Shown piece after piece: positions 23,201 through 33,528 of a stretch of DNA of 64,000 nucleotides (position 1 is its first letter; each line of letters starts with the position of its first letter). The stretch spans positions 930,001 through 994,000 of the forward strand of contig JACGCM010000750.1 in NCBI GenBank assembly GCA_014058105.1. Reading direction: 5' to 3'. The stretch is from Kingdonia uniflora (lineage: Eukaryota; Streptophyta; Magnoliopsida; Ranunculales; Circaeasteraceae). The notes below the pieces were generated by a model, which was not told the DNA's origin, did no database searches, and was given only the letters and a program-made list of their open reading frames with translations. Made by a program: the position numbers and the translations under genes.

Positions 23201-23339
23201 TATTTAGCCATAAGAACTGAATAAGAGCGTCTTTCTCATGTTGAACCAGCTTAGTACCGATAAAAGTACCTTTGCCTGGTCCATCAATGTTAATATATTC
23301 GGTAGGCTCCTCCATGGATGGCTGATCATCTGGTCAATC

Positions 23340-23800
23340 AGCTTGCTGTAATTGCTATACAACAAATTTGTTGAAGGTTTCTAGAATTGCAGAGACGGTA
23401 TTTTTGAGAGCTCGAGAAAGATTTTGACTACCCCTGATTTCATAAATACCATTGTAGTGTTCGAAGCGAGGTGTTTGATCATAGGTGGGAGCGATTGCTT
23501 TCATATTATGAATCCAACAACGGCCCATAATCCTGAGATAACGAGATTTGGTTTTTATCACATAGAAGATGACGTCGATGGTGGCTGGTCCAGCAGTAAT
23601 AGGTAAGGTGATCTTCCCTACTCGCTCTTCTTTAGAACCATTAAATCCGCTGATATCAGTGTCGCTCTGAATAACTTGATCGGCCAGTCCCATTTGGTTG
23701 ATAGTGCTCTTAAAGAGGATCTCTATCGATCATCATTGTGAGCGTGATAAACTTTTTCATCTGGAGCATTATGACAAAGGCATCATGATATAGAAATTTG
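23340..23800 (-). pseudogene. Aspartic protease region, Tat copy 2, active site deleted
   Basis: The downstream half is well kept: DTDISGFNGSKEERVGKITL, then IDVIFYVIKTKSRYLRIMGR. At the active site, however, the frame reads TMMIDRDPL, whereas copy 3 has MMIDTGSGIEILF. The T-G-S-G-I codons are missing, with a frameshift, so the catalytic aspartate context is destroyed. Confidence 0.82.
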
Positions 23801-24059
23801 ACATGGCCAGTATTGCAATCTTCGAAGGATAATCTGAGTCGGCGATTGCTCAACTCAGGTAGAAGTTTGGTATTTTTATCTTGAGGTATGAGATCGCAGC
23901 ATTCTGACAATCTCCTATACTTAAATCTGCTAGAGTTGGTGATCTGATTGATCTTAATCATGTTATTGTGGTGCAAATGGTAAATATGTTTCTCCTCAGC
24001 TTGATCTTCGACCTGGACAATTTCAAGCTATTTCTTATAGCTGCCATCCTTGTATGATT

Positions 24060-25609
24060 CCAGGTCAATAATATATTCGAGTATCCGTCCCTCCTTGAAA
24101 ATAAATTTGAGCAACCTCGGTAAAGCATAGCAATTGTCAGCAGAATGATGTTTTACCTTATGGTGCATGTAGTACGGTCAGCTCTCGATTGGTTCCAATA
24201 GTTGGGAGAGGCGGTAGAGCTTATATTTTATGAGAATTGGAAAAATTGCAGATATTCAAACATTCATCTTCCGGAGGACATGTTTGAATTGTGGCCCGCC
24301 ATTCCGAGGGTTGCCAGTGATTCCCTTTGCGCGCTTCTGGTCACCCTTGTCCTCCTTTGGTTCTGTGTTCCGGTCTGATGAGGGACCTTTTGTGGTAAGG
24401 ACAGATATAGTAGATTTATGTCTTTCGGACATCATCCTTTCCAAGTCAACGTAACCATTGACCTTGGTGATCAAATCCTCCAAGGTCGCTGGTTTGTTGA
24501 GGAAGAGGTACTCTTTGGCTTTGTAATCTAGTTGGAGTGCACTGGTGAAAGTAGTAACAGCAGTCTTCTGATCAAGATTGTCCACTTTACGCGTGAGTTC
24601 CAAGAACTTCTTTATAAATGCTTTTCTCCATTGGATTGTTTGAGACTGATAAGAGAATATAGATTTTCTTCTTTGTCTCTATTATAAGCATATATCTTGA
24701 TGAATAATTTCTGAAGCTGGTCGAATGTGCATATGGAGTCTTCAGGTAGAAAATGGAACCATCGGAGTGGTTCCTCAAACTGACTTATGGCGAATAAGCG
24801 GCAGAGAATGTGGTTGAGATTAGAGTACAACCCCAATGAATCAAGGTACTACTGAATGTGCTCCTTGGGATCGGTACCCTTGTATTTACAAATTTTTGGA
24901 GTATGGAAACCTTTCGGAATATCCATATCGAATAGTTTTTTGGCAAGTAGACTTCCTTGAAATTTGGTAAGGTCGTCGGTTGGGCCCAAAACTTGTGCTT
25001 CGATCAACTCCATAATTTGCTGGTCCATATACTTTTATGTGACGTAGTGAAGGATCGGTTGAGCGGCTTGACAAAGAGGTTACAGATTATGAGTACCGGT
25101 ACCTTCACTCAAGCAATCTCACGCTAGAACTCGAGGCGAGGTCTCTATTCTTCCTCTTGACGGATGGAACATCGGTAACCTCGGCAAATTTCAGATTGAA
25201 TCTACCCTCCCAAATTAACGGAAGGTTATGGTTCATTCCGAATAGGTCTAGAAATAGCCTTGCTGGTGGCTCCTTGAGGTCCCAATCTTTCCCGCATAAA
25301 AATCCAGGAGGATTCTTCCACCTAATCACGATCTCGTGTTGGAGGAACCTACTAAATATTCTGCAGAGCTTGCAAGGCACTCTGCATTGTTGTCATTTGA
25401 TCTTTGTGTCATTTGAGCGCTGTCAAATGAGTTTGTCGTCCGGCATCGAGCTCTTTTTCACGGAGTTCTCGGTCATGAGTTAATTGTTTTTCGAGCTCGT
25501 TGCGCTTCTCTGTATCAGTGTTGAGATTCGCTCGGAGTACTAAAAGTTGTTCCGACATAATTGAGAGATCGAGCTGGACTCCGGGGGTTGGTCGCCTGGA
25601 TGTGACCAT
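24060..25609 (-). pseudogene. Gag region of Tat copy 2
   Basis: Starts at the ATG complementary to 25607-25609 (MVTSRRPTPGVQLDLS), just after the primer-binding site. A coiled coil follows (TEKRNELEKQLTHDRELREK), then the capsid-like part at 24256-24836 (FEEPLRWFHFLPEDSICTFD, KVDNLDQKTAVTTFTSALQL, LEDLITKVNGYVDLERMMSE). Next comes a basic tail and a C-x2-H-x4-H-x4-C-type region near 24150. Frame breaks lie near 24610 and 24840-25400. Confidence 0.8.
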
Positions 25610-25669
25610 GATTGAAATGTTTTAGTAGAGTGATTGAATGTTTTATGATATCATGGAAAAAATTTATTT

Positions 25670-25685
25670 CCCACAGACGATGCCA
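25670..25685 (-). other. Primer-binding site, Tat copy 2
   Basis: The minus strand reads TGGCATCGTCTGTGGG, two bases inside the 5' LTR end and identical to copy 1. Confidence 0.85.
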
Positions 25686-25687
25686 AA

Positions 25688-26308
25688 TGTAATAGCCTAA
25701 TTTTGTGAGCTCGATGTGACCTAGAATTAGTCCTTACACCAATGTACCTGCAACTACCATCTAGTAAATAGGAAATGACCCAGGTATTTAGCGTGGAAAA
25801 AACCTATGAATAGGTTAAAAAACTGCGACCTCGTGTTGAGGTTTTTGTAACAGTGACTTTTATAGTTTGAGGCTAACAATATCTTATTGCAAGTTATCTC
25901 TAGACTTAGAAATATTTGATCTTGTGAATAAGAAGTCTTGAGTTTTTGAGAATCTCAAAAGATATCGTCTTCTCCATGATTTCTAGTATATATTTATGGC
26001 CCCTGTCTCTTCTGGAACTTTTCCTTTATATAGGCCCCTTCCGCAGCTCTTCATCATGCTGGAGCACGTTCTCCGAACAATATAGTTAGTGGATGTTGAC
26101 TGAGTAACTGTTGAGTTCGTGAGAGAGAAGTGGTTTTGAATTGTTCAAGTTTTTCGGCCTAAGCTCGACCCACGTTTATTATCAGTTTGAGGAGTATGTG
26201 GCAATGTTTGACTGAGAAGTCATGTAGAGGATGCGTAAGCCTGATATAAAGGTAATTTGAACTGGGTAGAACTCAATTTTAGGTGAGATCGAGGGATAGG
26301 CCCCAACA
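25688..26308 (-). repeat. 5' LTR of Tat copy 2 with promoter
   Basis: 621 bp, pairing with 12007-12615. Plus-strand ends are TGTAATAGCC and GGCCCCAACA. On the minus strand a TATATAAA box (complement of 26025-26032) sits in the word GGCCTATATAAAGG and would drive the genomic RNA. The adjoining ATACA (26309-26313) repeats the left target site exactly. Confidence 0.92.
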
Positions 26309-26313
26309 ATACA
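26309..26313. repeat. Target-site duplication ATACA, right of Tat copy 2
   Basis: Exact copy of 12002-12006. Confidence 0.9.
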
Positions 26314-28402
26314 TAATTATCTTATTATGTTGTCGAGTTTGAGAGACAAATTTAGCGAAATTTCCAAATCGACGTGCATGTACGTGCTCAGTCAAAATAC
26401 TAGGGAGTTTTTATTTTCACTTTGGTCATAATTTCAATTACTAGTGTTGCAAATTAGCTTCAACTTGGGACTCGCATAGAATTTTTGCCAAATAATCACT
26501 GATATTTTTCTAGATTTTCTGTCAAAAAGGAGCACGAGTTAATTTTTAATGAAGTGAGGGCCCATAGTTACTTAGAAGCATGGACTACTTACTTGGATAG
26601 TTCTCATGAACGGAAGTTCGATATCCATTGAAAGTGTTGAGTTAGATTGCTATAGACTTTCTATCTTTTATCTCCACTAAACTGACCATAATAGACTTGG
26701 GATCAAGAAGGTCTTTACACGATTGAAATATAGGCTAAGGACAATATAATGGATAGAAAAAGGGTGTTTTGATGGTATTTTAAGAATTACTTAAGGTCTC
26801 CTCATTTATTGGATCACTTGTTCACTTATTCTTCTATTTTTTCATGATTTTTCTATAGGACATAGCTTGATCGTGTACATTATTTTTTATCCCTTTTCAT
26901 TTGATAGTCCCCTATTTGATATGCTATTTTTTCTTTCCTGTTTCTGGGGATTGTCTTGTTGACTAATTCCATATTGGTCCTTCTTTCTCATATCATTTCC
27001 TATTTTTTTGGTTCAAACCACTCCAACTATATACTTCCTTTCGTATTCTCTGAATGGGGTAAATGTATAGTCGTCTTATAGACGATGACTTATTTAGGCT
27101 CAATGGGACGACTAATGGAAAATCATTAAAGGTGCTTTAATACGAAGACAAAAATGTGTTTTAACAAATAAGTACCCAAAATCATTTCCTTTGTTTTGTA
27201 TGGCCATTTTTCACCTCGAAGAAAGATTAGAAAGGGTTCTAGAAATTTTAATTCAAATTTTATTTCGCCCTCGACAGCCAATAGTGAAATGAATAATGAG
27301 ATCATGAATTAAGGATGTTAAACCTGGATAGAGTTTATGAATAGCACTCGAAGGTAATTCAAGGCCCGAATATCTCAGTTAGATTTAAAAAAAATTACAG
27401 TTATCCACAAGTTCTCTAATTTTGACCAACTATTCATCTAGACTAAGAAATATATGACTACCGTAAGAGTATTTTTACCGAGTCATTTATCAGTGATTAG
27501 TTTAGCAAGAGGGCAATACACTAATCTAATGAATAATTGCATTTATATGAAAAAAAAATTACTAACTAGTTGCATGCATTAGAAAATCGTGAATATAGGT
27601 GTCTACTCTTTAGTCTTAATATAGGACAAAAATAATTAGGTAGGTCACATTTTTGTTTTATTTTTCCCTGAAAAGAATTTTATTTTTCCCAAAATCAGCA
27701 TGTAACCCCATACCCCCAAACTAAAAATGAACATTGTCCCCAATGATTCATATATGTAAATAAATTAAGTGCAAGAGATAAAGATGATATTACCATTGTT
27801 GTGCCAAAATGAAATGCTCTGAAAGACAAGACATACATTTTGAAACAAACACTTCATTAGGGAATCATAAAGTACATAATAAAAGAAAAATACACGACAC
27901 ATTTTGTTTTTTCGATTTTCTAATTTTTATTCCTTTTTTTTCTTTACAAACTCAATGAAAGTAAAAGATACCTGGATAAATTGATAAATCGTAGAAACTA
28001 AAGGTGCCGCGGGTGTTAGACTCTTAAAATATAGCCTAGAAAGACCTTTGCAGCTCTTCCTTTAATGCAGCTGCCACGACAAATTGTTCCTCCTCATAAT
28101 GTTTGGAGCGAAGCAAACTCTAGATCACTCTGCCAAACATCTTCAGAACATCCTACATTGCTGGCACATGGACTTGCGCATATAGATCATCATCTGAGCA
28201 CGGTAAGCTGGGTGAGCATGACTAATTCCCCCTAGTTGGGTTGCTATTATTGGTAATCTCTAGGGCCCTGGAAACTTGGACATTCTTGTTGAATATTGTA
28301 ATGATCCATCTCATTTTGAACTCCTTTCAAGCAATTTAGTGGTGTATCCTGGGATTGTGTATGTTTCCTAGTGACTAGGACAAAGAGAACAAGGTTTTTG
28401 GG
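26314..28402. other. AT-rich remnant sequence, probable 3' part of an old minus-strand element
   Basis: No credible ORF was seen. On the minus strand near 27700-27760 there is GGGGACAATGTTC followed by AGTTTGGGGGTATGG. From memory, this is the style of purine-rich internal motif found between pol and the 3' end of Athila-like gypsy elements. A small perfect hairpin TCGTCT-TAT-AGACGA lies near 27071. Otherwise nothing was seen. Confidence 0.4.
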
Positions 28403-28738
28403 CTAGTTACGATTTAGGAAAGGCATAGTCTTTTCAATAGTCTTAAAGATATGGATGTTGTATGGTAATGTTGTTTGATGGCGAAGATGTAATTGAAGAT
28501 GGGCGAAGTGGATGTCAGTTTCGTGGGAATAAGGTAGTACATTAGTAATCATACACTTAAAGGTGGCTCCGTGATTAATATACATAGATGCGGGTACAAG
28601 GCCACCATTACGGACCGGGAAACCACTATGAAAAATTAGGCCCACCGCATAAGTAGTGATAAACCCATTGGTCGTGTTGTTACCTTGGTTTCCAATGCCA
28701 ATATCCAAAACGTGAGAGATAATGTCAAGTTTTACCAT
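28403..28738 (-). CDS. Hypothetical ORF, unknown (possibly a retroelement accessory ORF)
   Basis: A 111-codon frame beginning MVKLDIISHVLDIGIGNQ, with GFITTYAVGLIFHSGFPVRN in the middle and a basic C-terminus ending FLNRN. No membrane helix is obvious, and no family was recognised with confidence. The order on the minus strand (PBS-like motif at 32660, proline-rich fragment at 31000, this ORF, then a TTTGGGGG tract) would fit an accessory ORF of an Athila-like element, but that is inference. It may equally be a chance open frame in decayed sequence. Confidence 0.3.
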   Translation of the reverse strand: MVKLDIISHVLDIGIGNQGNNTTNGFITTYAVGLIFHSGFPVRNGGLVPASMYINHGATFKCMITNVLPYSHETDIHFAHLQLHLRHQTTLPYNIHIFKTIEKTMPFLNRN

Positions 28739-28829
28739 AATTTCTCAACCTCTTCAATTAACAACCATAGCAACCACCAAAACATTGAACGATATGACAG
28801 ATACTTTAAACTCCTAGACTAGAGTAGGG

Positions 28830-28955
28830 AAAAAACTTTCCTTGGGATTATAGAATTATGCTTGCCACCCACGCCTCATGATCTGTCTTGAAATACGTAC
28901 TATTACGCGCAATTGCGATGATTTCCATGCATTCATCTTCCTCCTTGATCTTCAC
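28830..28955 (-). CDS. Short ORF downstream of a TATA-like box, unknown
   Basis: On the minus strand an ATG near 28955 opens MVVKIKEEDECMEIIAIARN, continues for about 37 codons and stops near 28843. It lies about 230 bases downstream of the TATAAATACC box at 29178-29187. The downstream ORF at 28403-28738 is in the same direction, so the two could be parts of one broken or spliced gene. The family was not recognised. Confidence 0.3.
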
Positions 28956-29177
28956 CACCATCTTATTATAGGTCTGAGCTCAGAGAGTGCAAAAGGGAAG
29001 ACCCACAAAATTTTAGGGGCAGTGGTACCCACAGACCTACGATCACAGCCAGATTATAGCTATGACACTAACATTCACGGGTTCTAGAGAGATAGAGGTT
29101 GAGCTTTGAGCATGCTCTACTATGGGCAGAGTTTGTGAGAAAAATGAGACTGGATTTGGAATTGGAGGGATAGAGGG

Positions 29178-29187
29178 GTATTTATAG
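29178..29187 (-). promoter_or_regulatory. TATA-like box on the minus strand
   Basis: The minus strand reads CCTATAAATACCCC, a near-ideal plant TATA box, ahead of the two minus-strand ORFs below 28960. No cap site can be proved from sequence. Confidence 0.4.
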
Positions 29188-29199
29188 GCTAGAGAAAAA

Positions 29200-30426
29200 T
29201 ATTATCCTTTAATTAAATATTAATTAATTTGAAATGACGCTGTCTAGATTCAATGTATGTGCACCCATCTAAGGGCTTGTTCCCCACCTATATTATTGTC
29301 CCTTGACTCTTTAAAATATCAAGAAACACCCCCATAAGACCTAGAAAAGAACAAAATTATTTGAAAAGGGCATCTTTGAAAATATTCCTTTTGGATAATA
29401 TTGTGTTGGATAAAGCCTCTCCGAGAGTTCTTTTGGCTTTCTAGCACTTGGGCATTATTTTCTTATAAGCGCATAATCATTTTTATGATCAAAACTTGTT
29501 AATATAATACTAGGAAAAATAGAGAAATAGTAATATAATATAGGTTGCATCCCACAAAGCACTAAGTTTTACGCCTTCAGCCACACCAATATGTACTCCC
29601 AAACTAAATGTTTGACAATCTTATTTTTAGGGATTTCATAGTTAGAAATATTTTAAAATTATCCCGGTTGCAAATTCTCTTTGAGAAACCATAAAATACT
29701 TACTTCGTTACTCTCATTAATTATACCTAATTGTTCTAATTTTTTCATAAACAGAAATATATTTAGAGAACATATTTTAGAAAAATTGTTTTTCTTCAAA
29801 ACTTCTAAATGATTATATGATGAAAAATATAGGCGTATTAGGAGAAAACAATTTTATGGAGATATAACAATCGCAACTACGGTGAATAGATTATCTCTGA
29901 AAATCTTCGTCACAATATAATGTTTTTATGTATAACACCAAAAGGTAAGATCGATAGGAAAAAAAAATTCCCCTCAAATGCTTTTATTTCTTAACTCTAT
30001 TTTCTTGTGAACATATTTTCTTTGAAAACTCTAAAAACTCCAATATTTTCATTTATACTTTTGAAAATTTCAGTAGAAGTTTTGTTAAAGCATGTCTGTG
30101 AGACACTCAAACTTAAGAGTTTCCAAATAAATATTTCCCTTGGGGAGATGAAAAAGAATTTTGCAATGTTAACTAGGGGGCATTAGTGAAAAAAAAAGAG
30201 ATTTAAATTGAAAATAAACTATATGCATGGTCACAATGTCATATGCATTATTTGGGGACTCCTTATAATCATAACTATCATTCTTTACTTGTTCCAAATT
30301 ATATTTATATTAATACTCATTTGCTTTCAATAATGTTTTAACAATATCTTGGATAAAGAGATTACATCATTCCTTATGATAATCTAATCAATGATTAATG
30401 GAGTAGTTGCAGCTAGAGTTATCCCC
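29200..30426. other. AT-rich spacer without recognised features
   Basis: Long A/T runs and no long ORF on either strand. No terminal repeats or known motifs were found. Confidence 0.5.
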
Positions 30427-30816
30427 CTATAAATCCTCAAATTCTCTTATATTTATTGTATCTGAATTAGGTTTAAGGGTTATGGGTGTAGGTTTGATTG
30501 TGAAAACCAAATTTGGCTCAATATATTGTATGATACTGTTCAAATCAATAGATAGTTTGACCAGTTGGTTGGGTATTAATTTTGATGGGGGATTGTGAAA
30601 GTTTAACCTAAGAATTAAGGAAAAATATTCAATGTTCACAAATATTCCTCTCGCTTTCCTCCGGTACTCCATTCTATATGGTTATGGCCAAACTTATGGA
30701 TAATTTTTATAAGTTGCATTATAGTTAATATTGAAAGTATCGCCAAACTACCTAATTTCGTTGTTAGGCGGTTCGTCATGCTATGTCTCTTGAATTGAAA
30801 AAATAGGCTGAGCTGT

Positions 30817-31025
30817 CAAGGTGGGGTTTGCAATTGGAATGGTATGAGTTTTTTCCTTGTCCATTTGAGTTTGATCTCCCCATGGTCTTGGTCTTCCTTA
30901 TTTTGGGCTGTCAGGTTATTGTAAAATACTATTTCAGCTCTTTTGCCATATTTTTCCTCTAACTTGTTAGGTATATCCATGAGCTGCTCTATTGTTGGTG
31001 GGTATGGATGGTAGCCTTGAGTTTG
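30817..31025 (-). pseudogene. Proline-rich gag-like fragment of an old element (tentative)
   Basis: The minus strand reads QGYHPYPPTIEQLMDIPNKL, then a charged stretch (EEKYGKRAEIVFYNN) and a stop at 30817. Upstream frames are rich in P, Q and N but broken by stops. Its position about 1.6 kb downstream of the PBS-like motif at 32641-32660 would suit gag of a minus-strand gypsy element. A separate minus-strand ORF at 30427-30672 (LILRLNFHNPPSKLIPNQL) could be a continuation, but I cannot assign it. Confidence 0.32.
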
Positions 31026-31290
31026 GGTTACTGGATATTGGATGCCGGATATTTTGAAAATGGATTGGGCTGGGCTTGGTTATAAAGCTTTGGCTCATAA
31101 TGGATTAGACTGGAAATGGCTGAATATGGTTTAGGTTGGAATCAGCAGTCTGAATATTTGGACTTTATGATTAGGTCGGGCGAATTTGGATATGGATTGG
31201 GAGGCTTATTGGGGTCTTGGGCTTTGGAGCTAGGTGACTCATATCACTTATCAAAGTAAGCATTTAATGTATTTTCTCGCCTACTTCTAT

Positions 31291-31710
31291 ATCTCAGATA
31301 GGGCTGTCAATGGATTGGATTTGACCCTGATCCGATCCGGTCCGATCCGTTAACAAAGGATTAGGATTCACCATGACCCGATCCTTTAAAAACCCGATCC
31401 GTTAGCTAGGGTATATACCTATTGGTTATGTGTAATATTTTTCTAACTTTGTCTCTAATTTTAATATATGGGATGCATCATTTTTTGGATTAGAGGTATG
31501 TATTGTCAATTTTATATATATGTTAGTGTCCATGGTTTACAAAAATATGTTTCGTGTTAATCTCAATAACTTAATATAGCAAGAATTGAAAATTTTCTAA
31601 AGGCTTTAAGCATAACGGATCGGATCGGATCACATAAATCCTTAAAGGATCGGGTCAGGATCGACCAAGATCCAGGCCCGATCCGGTCCATTGACAGCCC
31701 TAGTCTCAGA
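31291..31710. mobile_element. hAT-type MITE 1 with 8-bp target duplication
   Basis: The element proper is 31299-31702 (404 bp). Left end TAGGGCTGTCAATGGATTGG; right end, read inward on the minus strand, TAGGGCTGTCAATGGACCGG: 15 identical terminal bases. Flanks are ATCTCAGA and GTCTCAGA, an 8-bp duplication with one mismatch, the length used by hAT transposases. Subterminal zones are packed with GATCCG-type words on both sides. No coding capacity, so it is non-autonomous. Confidence 0.9.
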
Positions 31711-32640
31711 AAAAGTTCCATATCCTCGTTAACCGTTGGGTTATATGGAAGTTGACTGAATTGTCTAGGCTACATGTTTTGGGGGCACAAAATTTCAAAA
31801 GAACTTAGTGGTTTTTGTTTGGCGGCACACTATGAACCATGAAATGGTGAATACGACATATATTTTTTTAACAACAATAGAAAAATGAATGCTAGGAAAA
31901 CAATGAAATAAATTCTAGAATGACTAAAACTAGTACTTCAAAAGAAATCCAATTGCATAAAGACAACCCCTTTTTTTCAAATAAAGTCAAAAGGTTTTCC
32001 CTATAATCTCTATATGTACATAGTAAAAGGTAACTAGGTTTAGGTACCCAGGTTTAGTCCTAGGTACTTGATTTCTACACAAAAGCTTCTATGTTCTAGT
32101 GTTCAATCCAAACACTCCTCAAATTCACGGGCCATAGATGAGTCACCTTTTCGGTCATCAACAACCATTTCCGGTGAAACTGCACCTCCAATCAATAGCT
32201 AGCAACGTCCACTTAAGTGCTTTATATGAATTCATAGTCGATACCCTTGTTCGGCATCGCTTAGTTTCGTAGATGATAAAATCCTTTGGAAATCTTCAAC
32301 TATTTTTAGTTTTAATTAATTAATGTCGATGGGGATGGTTATCAGAATCCGTATTATATAACCTTTGTAATATCCCTTGTGGATAGTCCCACAGGTTGAG
32401 GGTCCCTTATAAGAGCTGCCTCTGCAGGGTGTTGTTGCTCTAACCTTTGTTATTACATTTACTAAGTTGAAGAATATAATTTAAACAATCAACAAAGTCA
32501 ATTATAAAAAAATTAAACTACCTTAAAGTTATACTAATAATCTAAAGGTCGCTTGAAAAAAATAAAAGTTACCTTAAAAGACCCCCGGGTTGGGAGATGA
32601 TGCTTAGTCAAAGCTTGATCCGTAAACTCAACTTCTAATC

Positions 32641-32661
32641 CCTGGCGGCAATGTCGCCAAT
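32641..32661 (-). other. Primer-binding-site-like motif of an older element
   Basis: The minus strand reads TGGCGACATTGCCGCCAGGG just inside an LTR-like end (GTATATCA, then A and T). This resembles the TGGCGACTC...-type sites of Ogre-like elements but is diverged. It suggests an old gypsy element in minus orientation whose 5' LTR lies to the right. Confidence 0.45.
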
Positions 32662-32834
32662 TGATATACAAAACTCTTTACATCAATAAATTCTCACTAC
32701 TACTAAAGTACATCGGTAAGCAAGGTCGAACAACACTGAGAATTGGTATTGGCTCTTAAGTTTATGAACGGGGGTTTTTGTTTGTATACTGGAGCTGGTT
32801 GGAGATTATTTCAAGAGGAGAGCAAGATTTTAGT
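32662..32834 (-). repeat. Left piece of old LTR-like repeat R2, split by Tat copy 3
   Basis: Starts TGATATACAAAAC (element end TTTGTATATCA on the minus strand) and is interrupted at 32834 by Tat copy 3. The continuation is at 45126. Confidence 0.5.
32830..32834. repeat. Target-site duplication TTAGT, left of Tat copy 3
   Basis: TTAGT before the LTR matches CTAGT at 45126-45130 in four of five bases. Confidence 0.75.
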
Positions 32835-33450
32835 TGTAGGGACCTATCCTCAATCTCAGCAAAAATCGAGTTGTCGCTAGTTCGAATTACCACCATGTCA
32901 GACTCACGCATTCTCCACACGATTTCTCCAGTCAGCAGCACCACGTATTCCATGAACTGTTAAGAAACATGAGTCGAGCTCAAACTGAAAAACCTGAACA
33001 AGTCAAAGCCGGTGTCTCTCACGAACTCAGTAGTTACCTAGTCAAATAGCTACTAACCACATCGTTCGGAGAACGTGCTTCTGGACGAAGAAGAGCTGCG
33101 AAAGAGGCCTATATAAAGAAAAAGTTTCAGAATTGACAAGGACCAAAAAATTATAATAGAAATCCCCAAGAAAATTATTTTTTCTAGAACTCTCAAAACT
33201 CTGAGATTCTTATTCACAAGGTCAATCACTACTAAATCAAGAAATAACTTGTAATAATATATCATCAACCTCTAGCAATAAACGTCACCATTACAAAAAC
33301 CCTCAACACGAGGTCGTGGTTTTTACCTTTTCATAGGTTTTCCACGCTAAACATTTGTGTCTTTTCTTGTCTATTAGATTTTTTTCACAGGTACATTGGT
33401 GTAAGGACTAATTCCCGACCACTTCGAGCTCATGGAATTAGGCTATTACA
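32835..33450 (+). repeat. 5' LTR of Tat copy 3
   Basis: 616 bp, TGTAGGGACC...GGCTATTACA. It contains a TATA box, CTATATAAAG (33109-33118), in the word GGCCTATATAAAG shared with copy 2, and an AATAAA poly(A) signal at 33277-33282. Together these outline U3, R and U5. Confidence 0.92.
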
Positions 33451-33452
33451 TT

Positions 33453-33468
33453 TGGTGCCGTTTGTGGG
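33453..33468 (+). other. Primer-binding site, Tat copy 3
   Basis: TGGTGCCGTTTGTGGG two bases after the LTR, a variant of TGGCATCGTCTGTGGG in copies 1 and 2. Confidence 0.82.
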
Positions 33469-33528
33469 TAAGAGATTCTTTTCATGATATCTTAAGTCAT
33501 TCAGTCAATCTACTACAACATTTTAATC

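Larger units (their letters stand above)
12007..26308 (-). mobile_element. Complete Tat-clade Ty3/gypsy retrotransposon, copy 2 (14.3 kb)
   Basis: Both LTRs (12007-12615 and 25688-26308), a polypurine tract, a primer-binding site and a perfect 5-bp target-site duplication are present. In element direction (right to left): gag, protease, RT, gypsy RNase H, second RNase H, integrase, a ~160-bp tandem repeat, and then ~6.3 kb carrying genes on the other strand. The two LTRs differ at roughly one position in ten over the first 60 bases by eye, so the insertion is old. Pol is broken in many places. Copy 2 is the best reference for the architecture because copies 1 and 3 are truncated or deleted. 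Confidence 0.92.
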
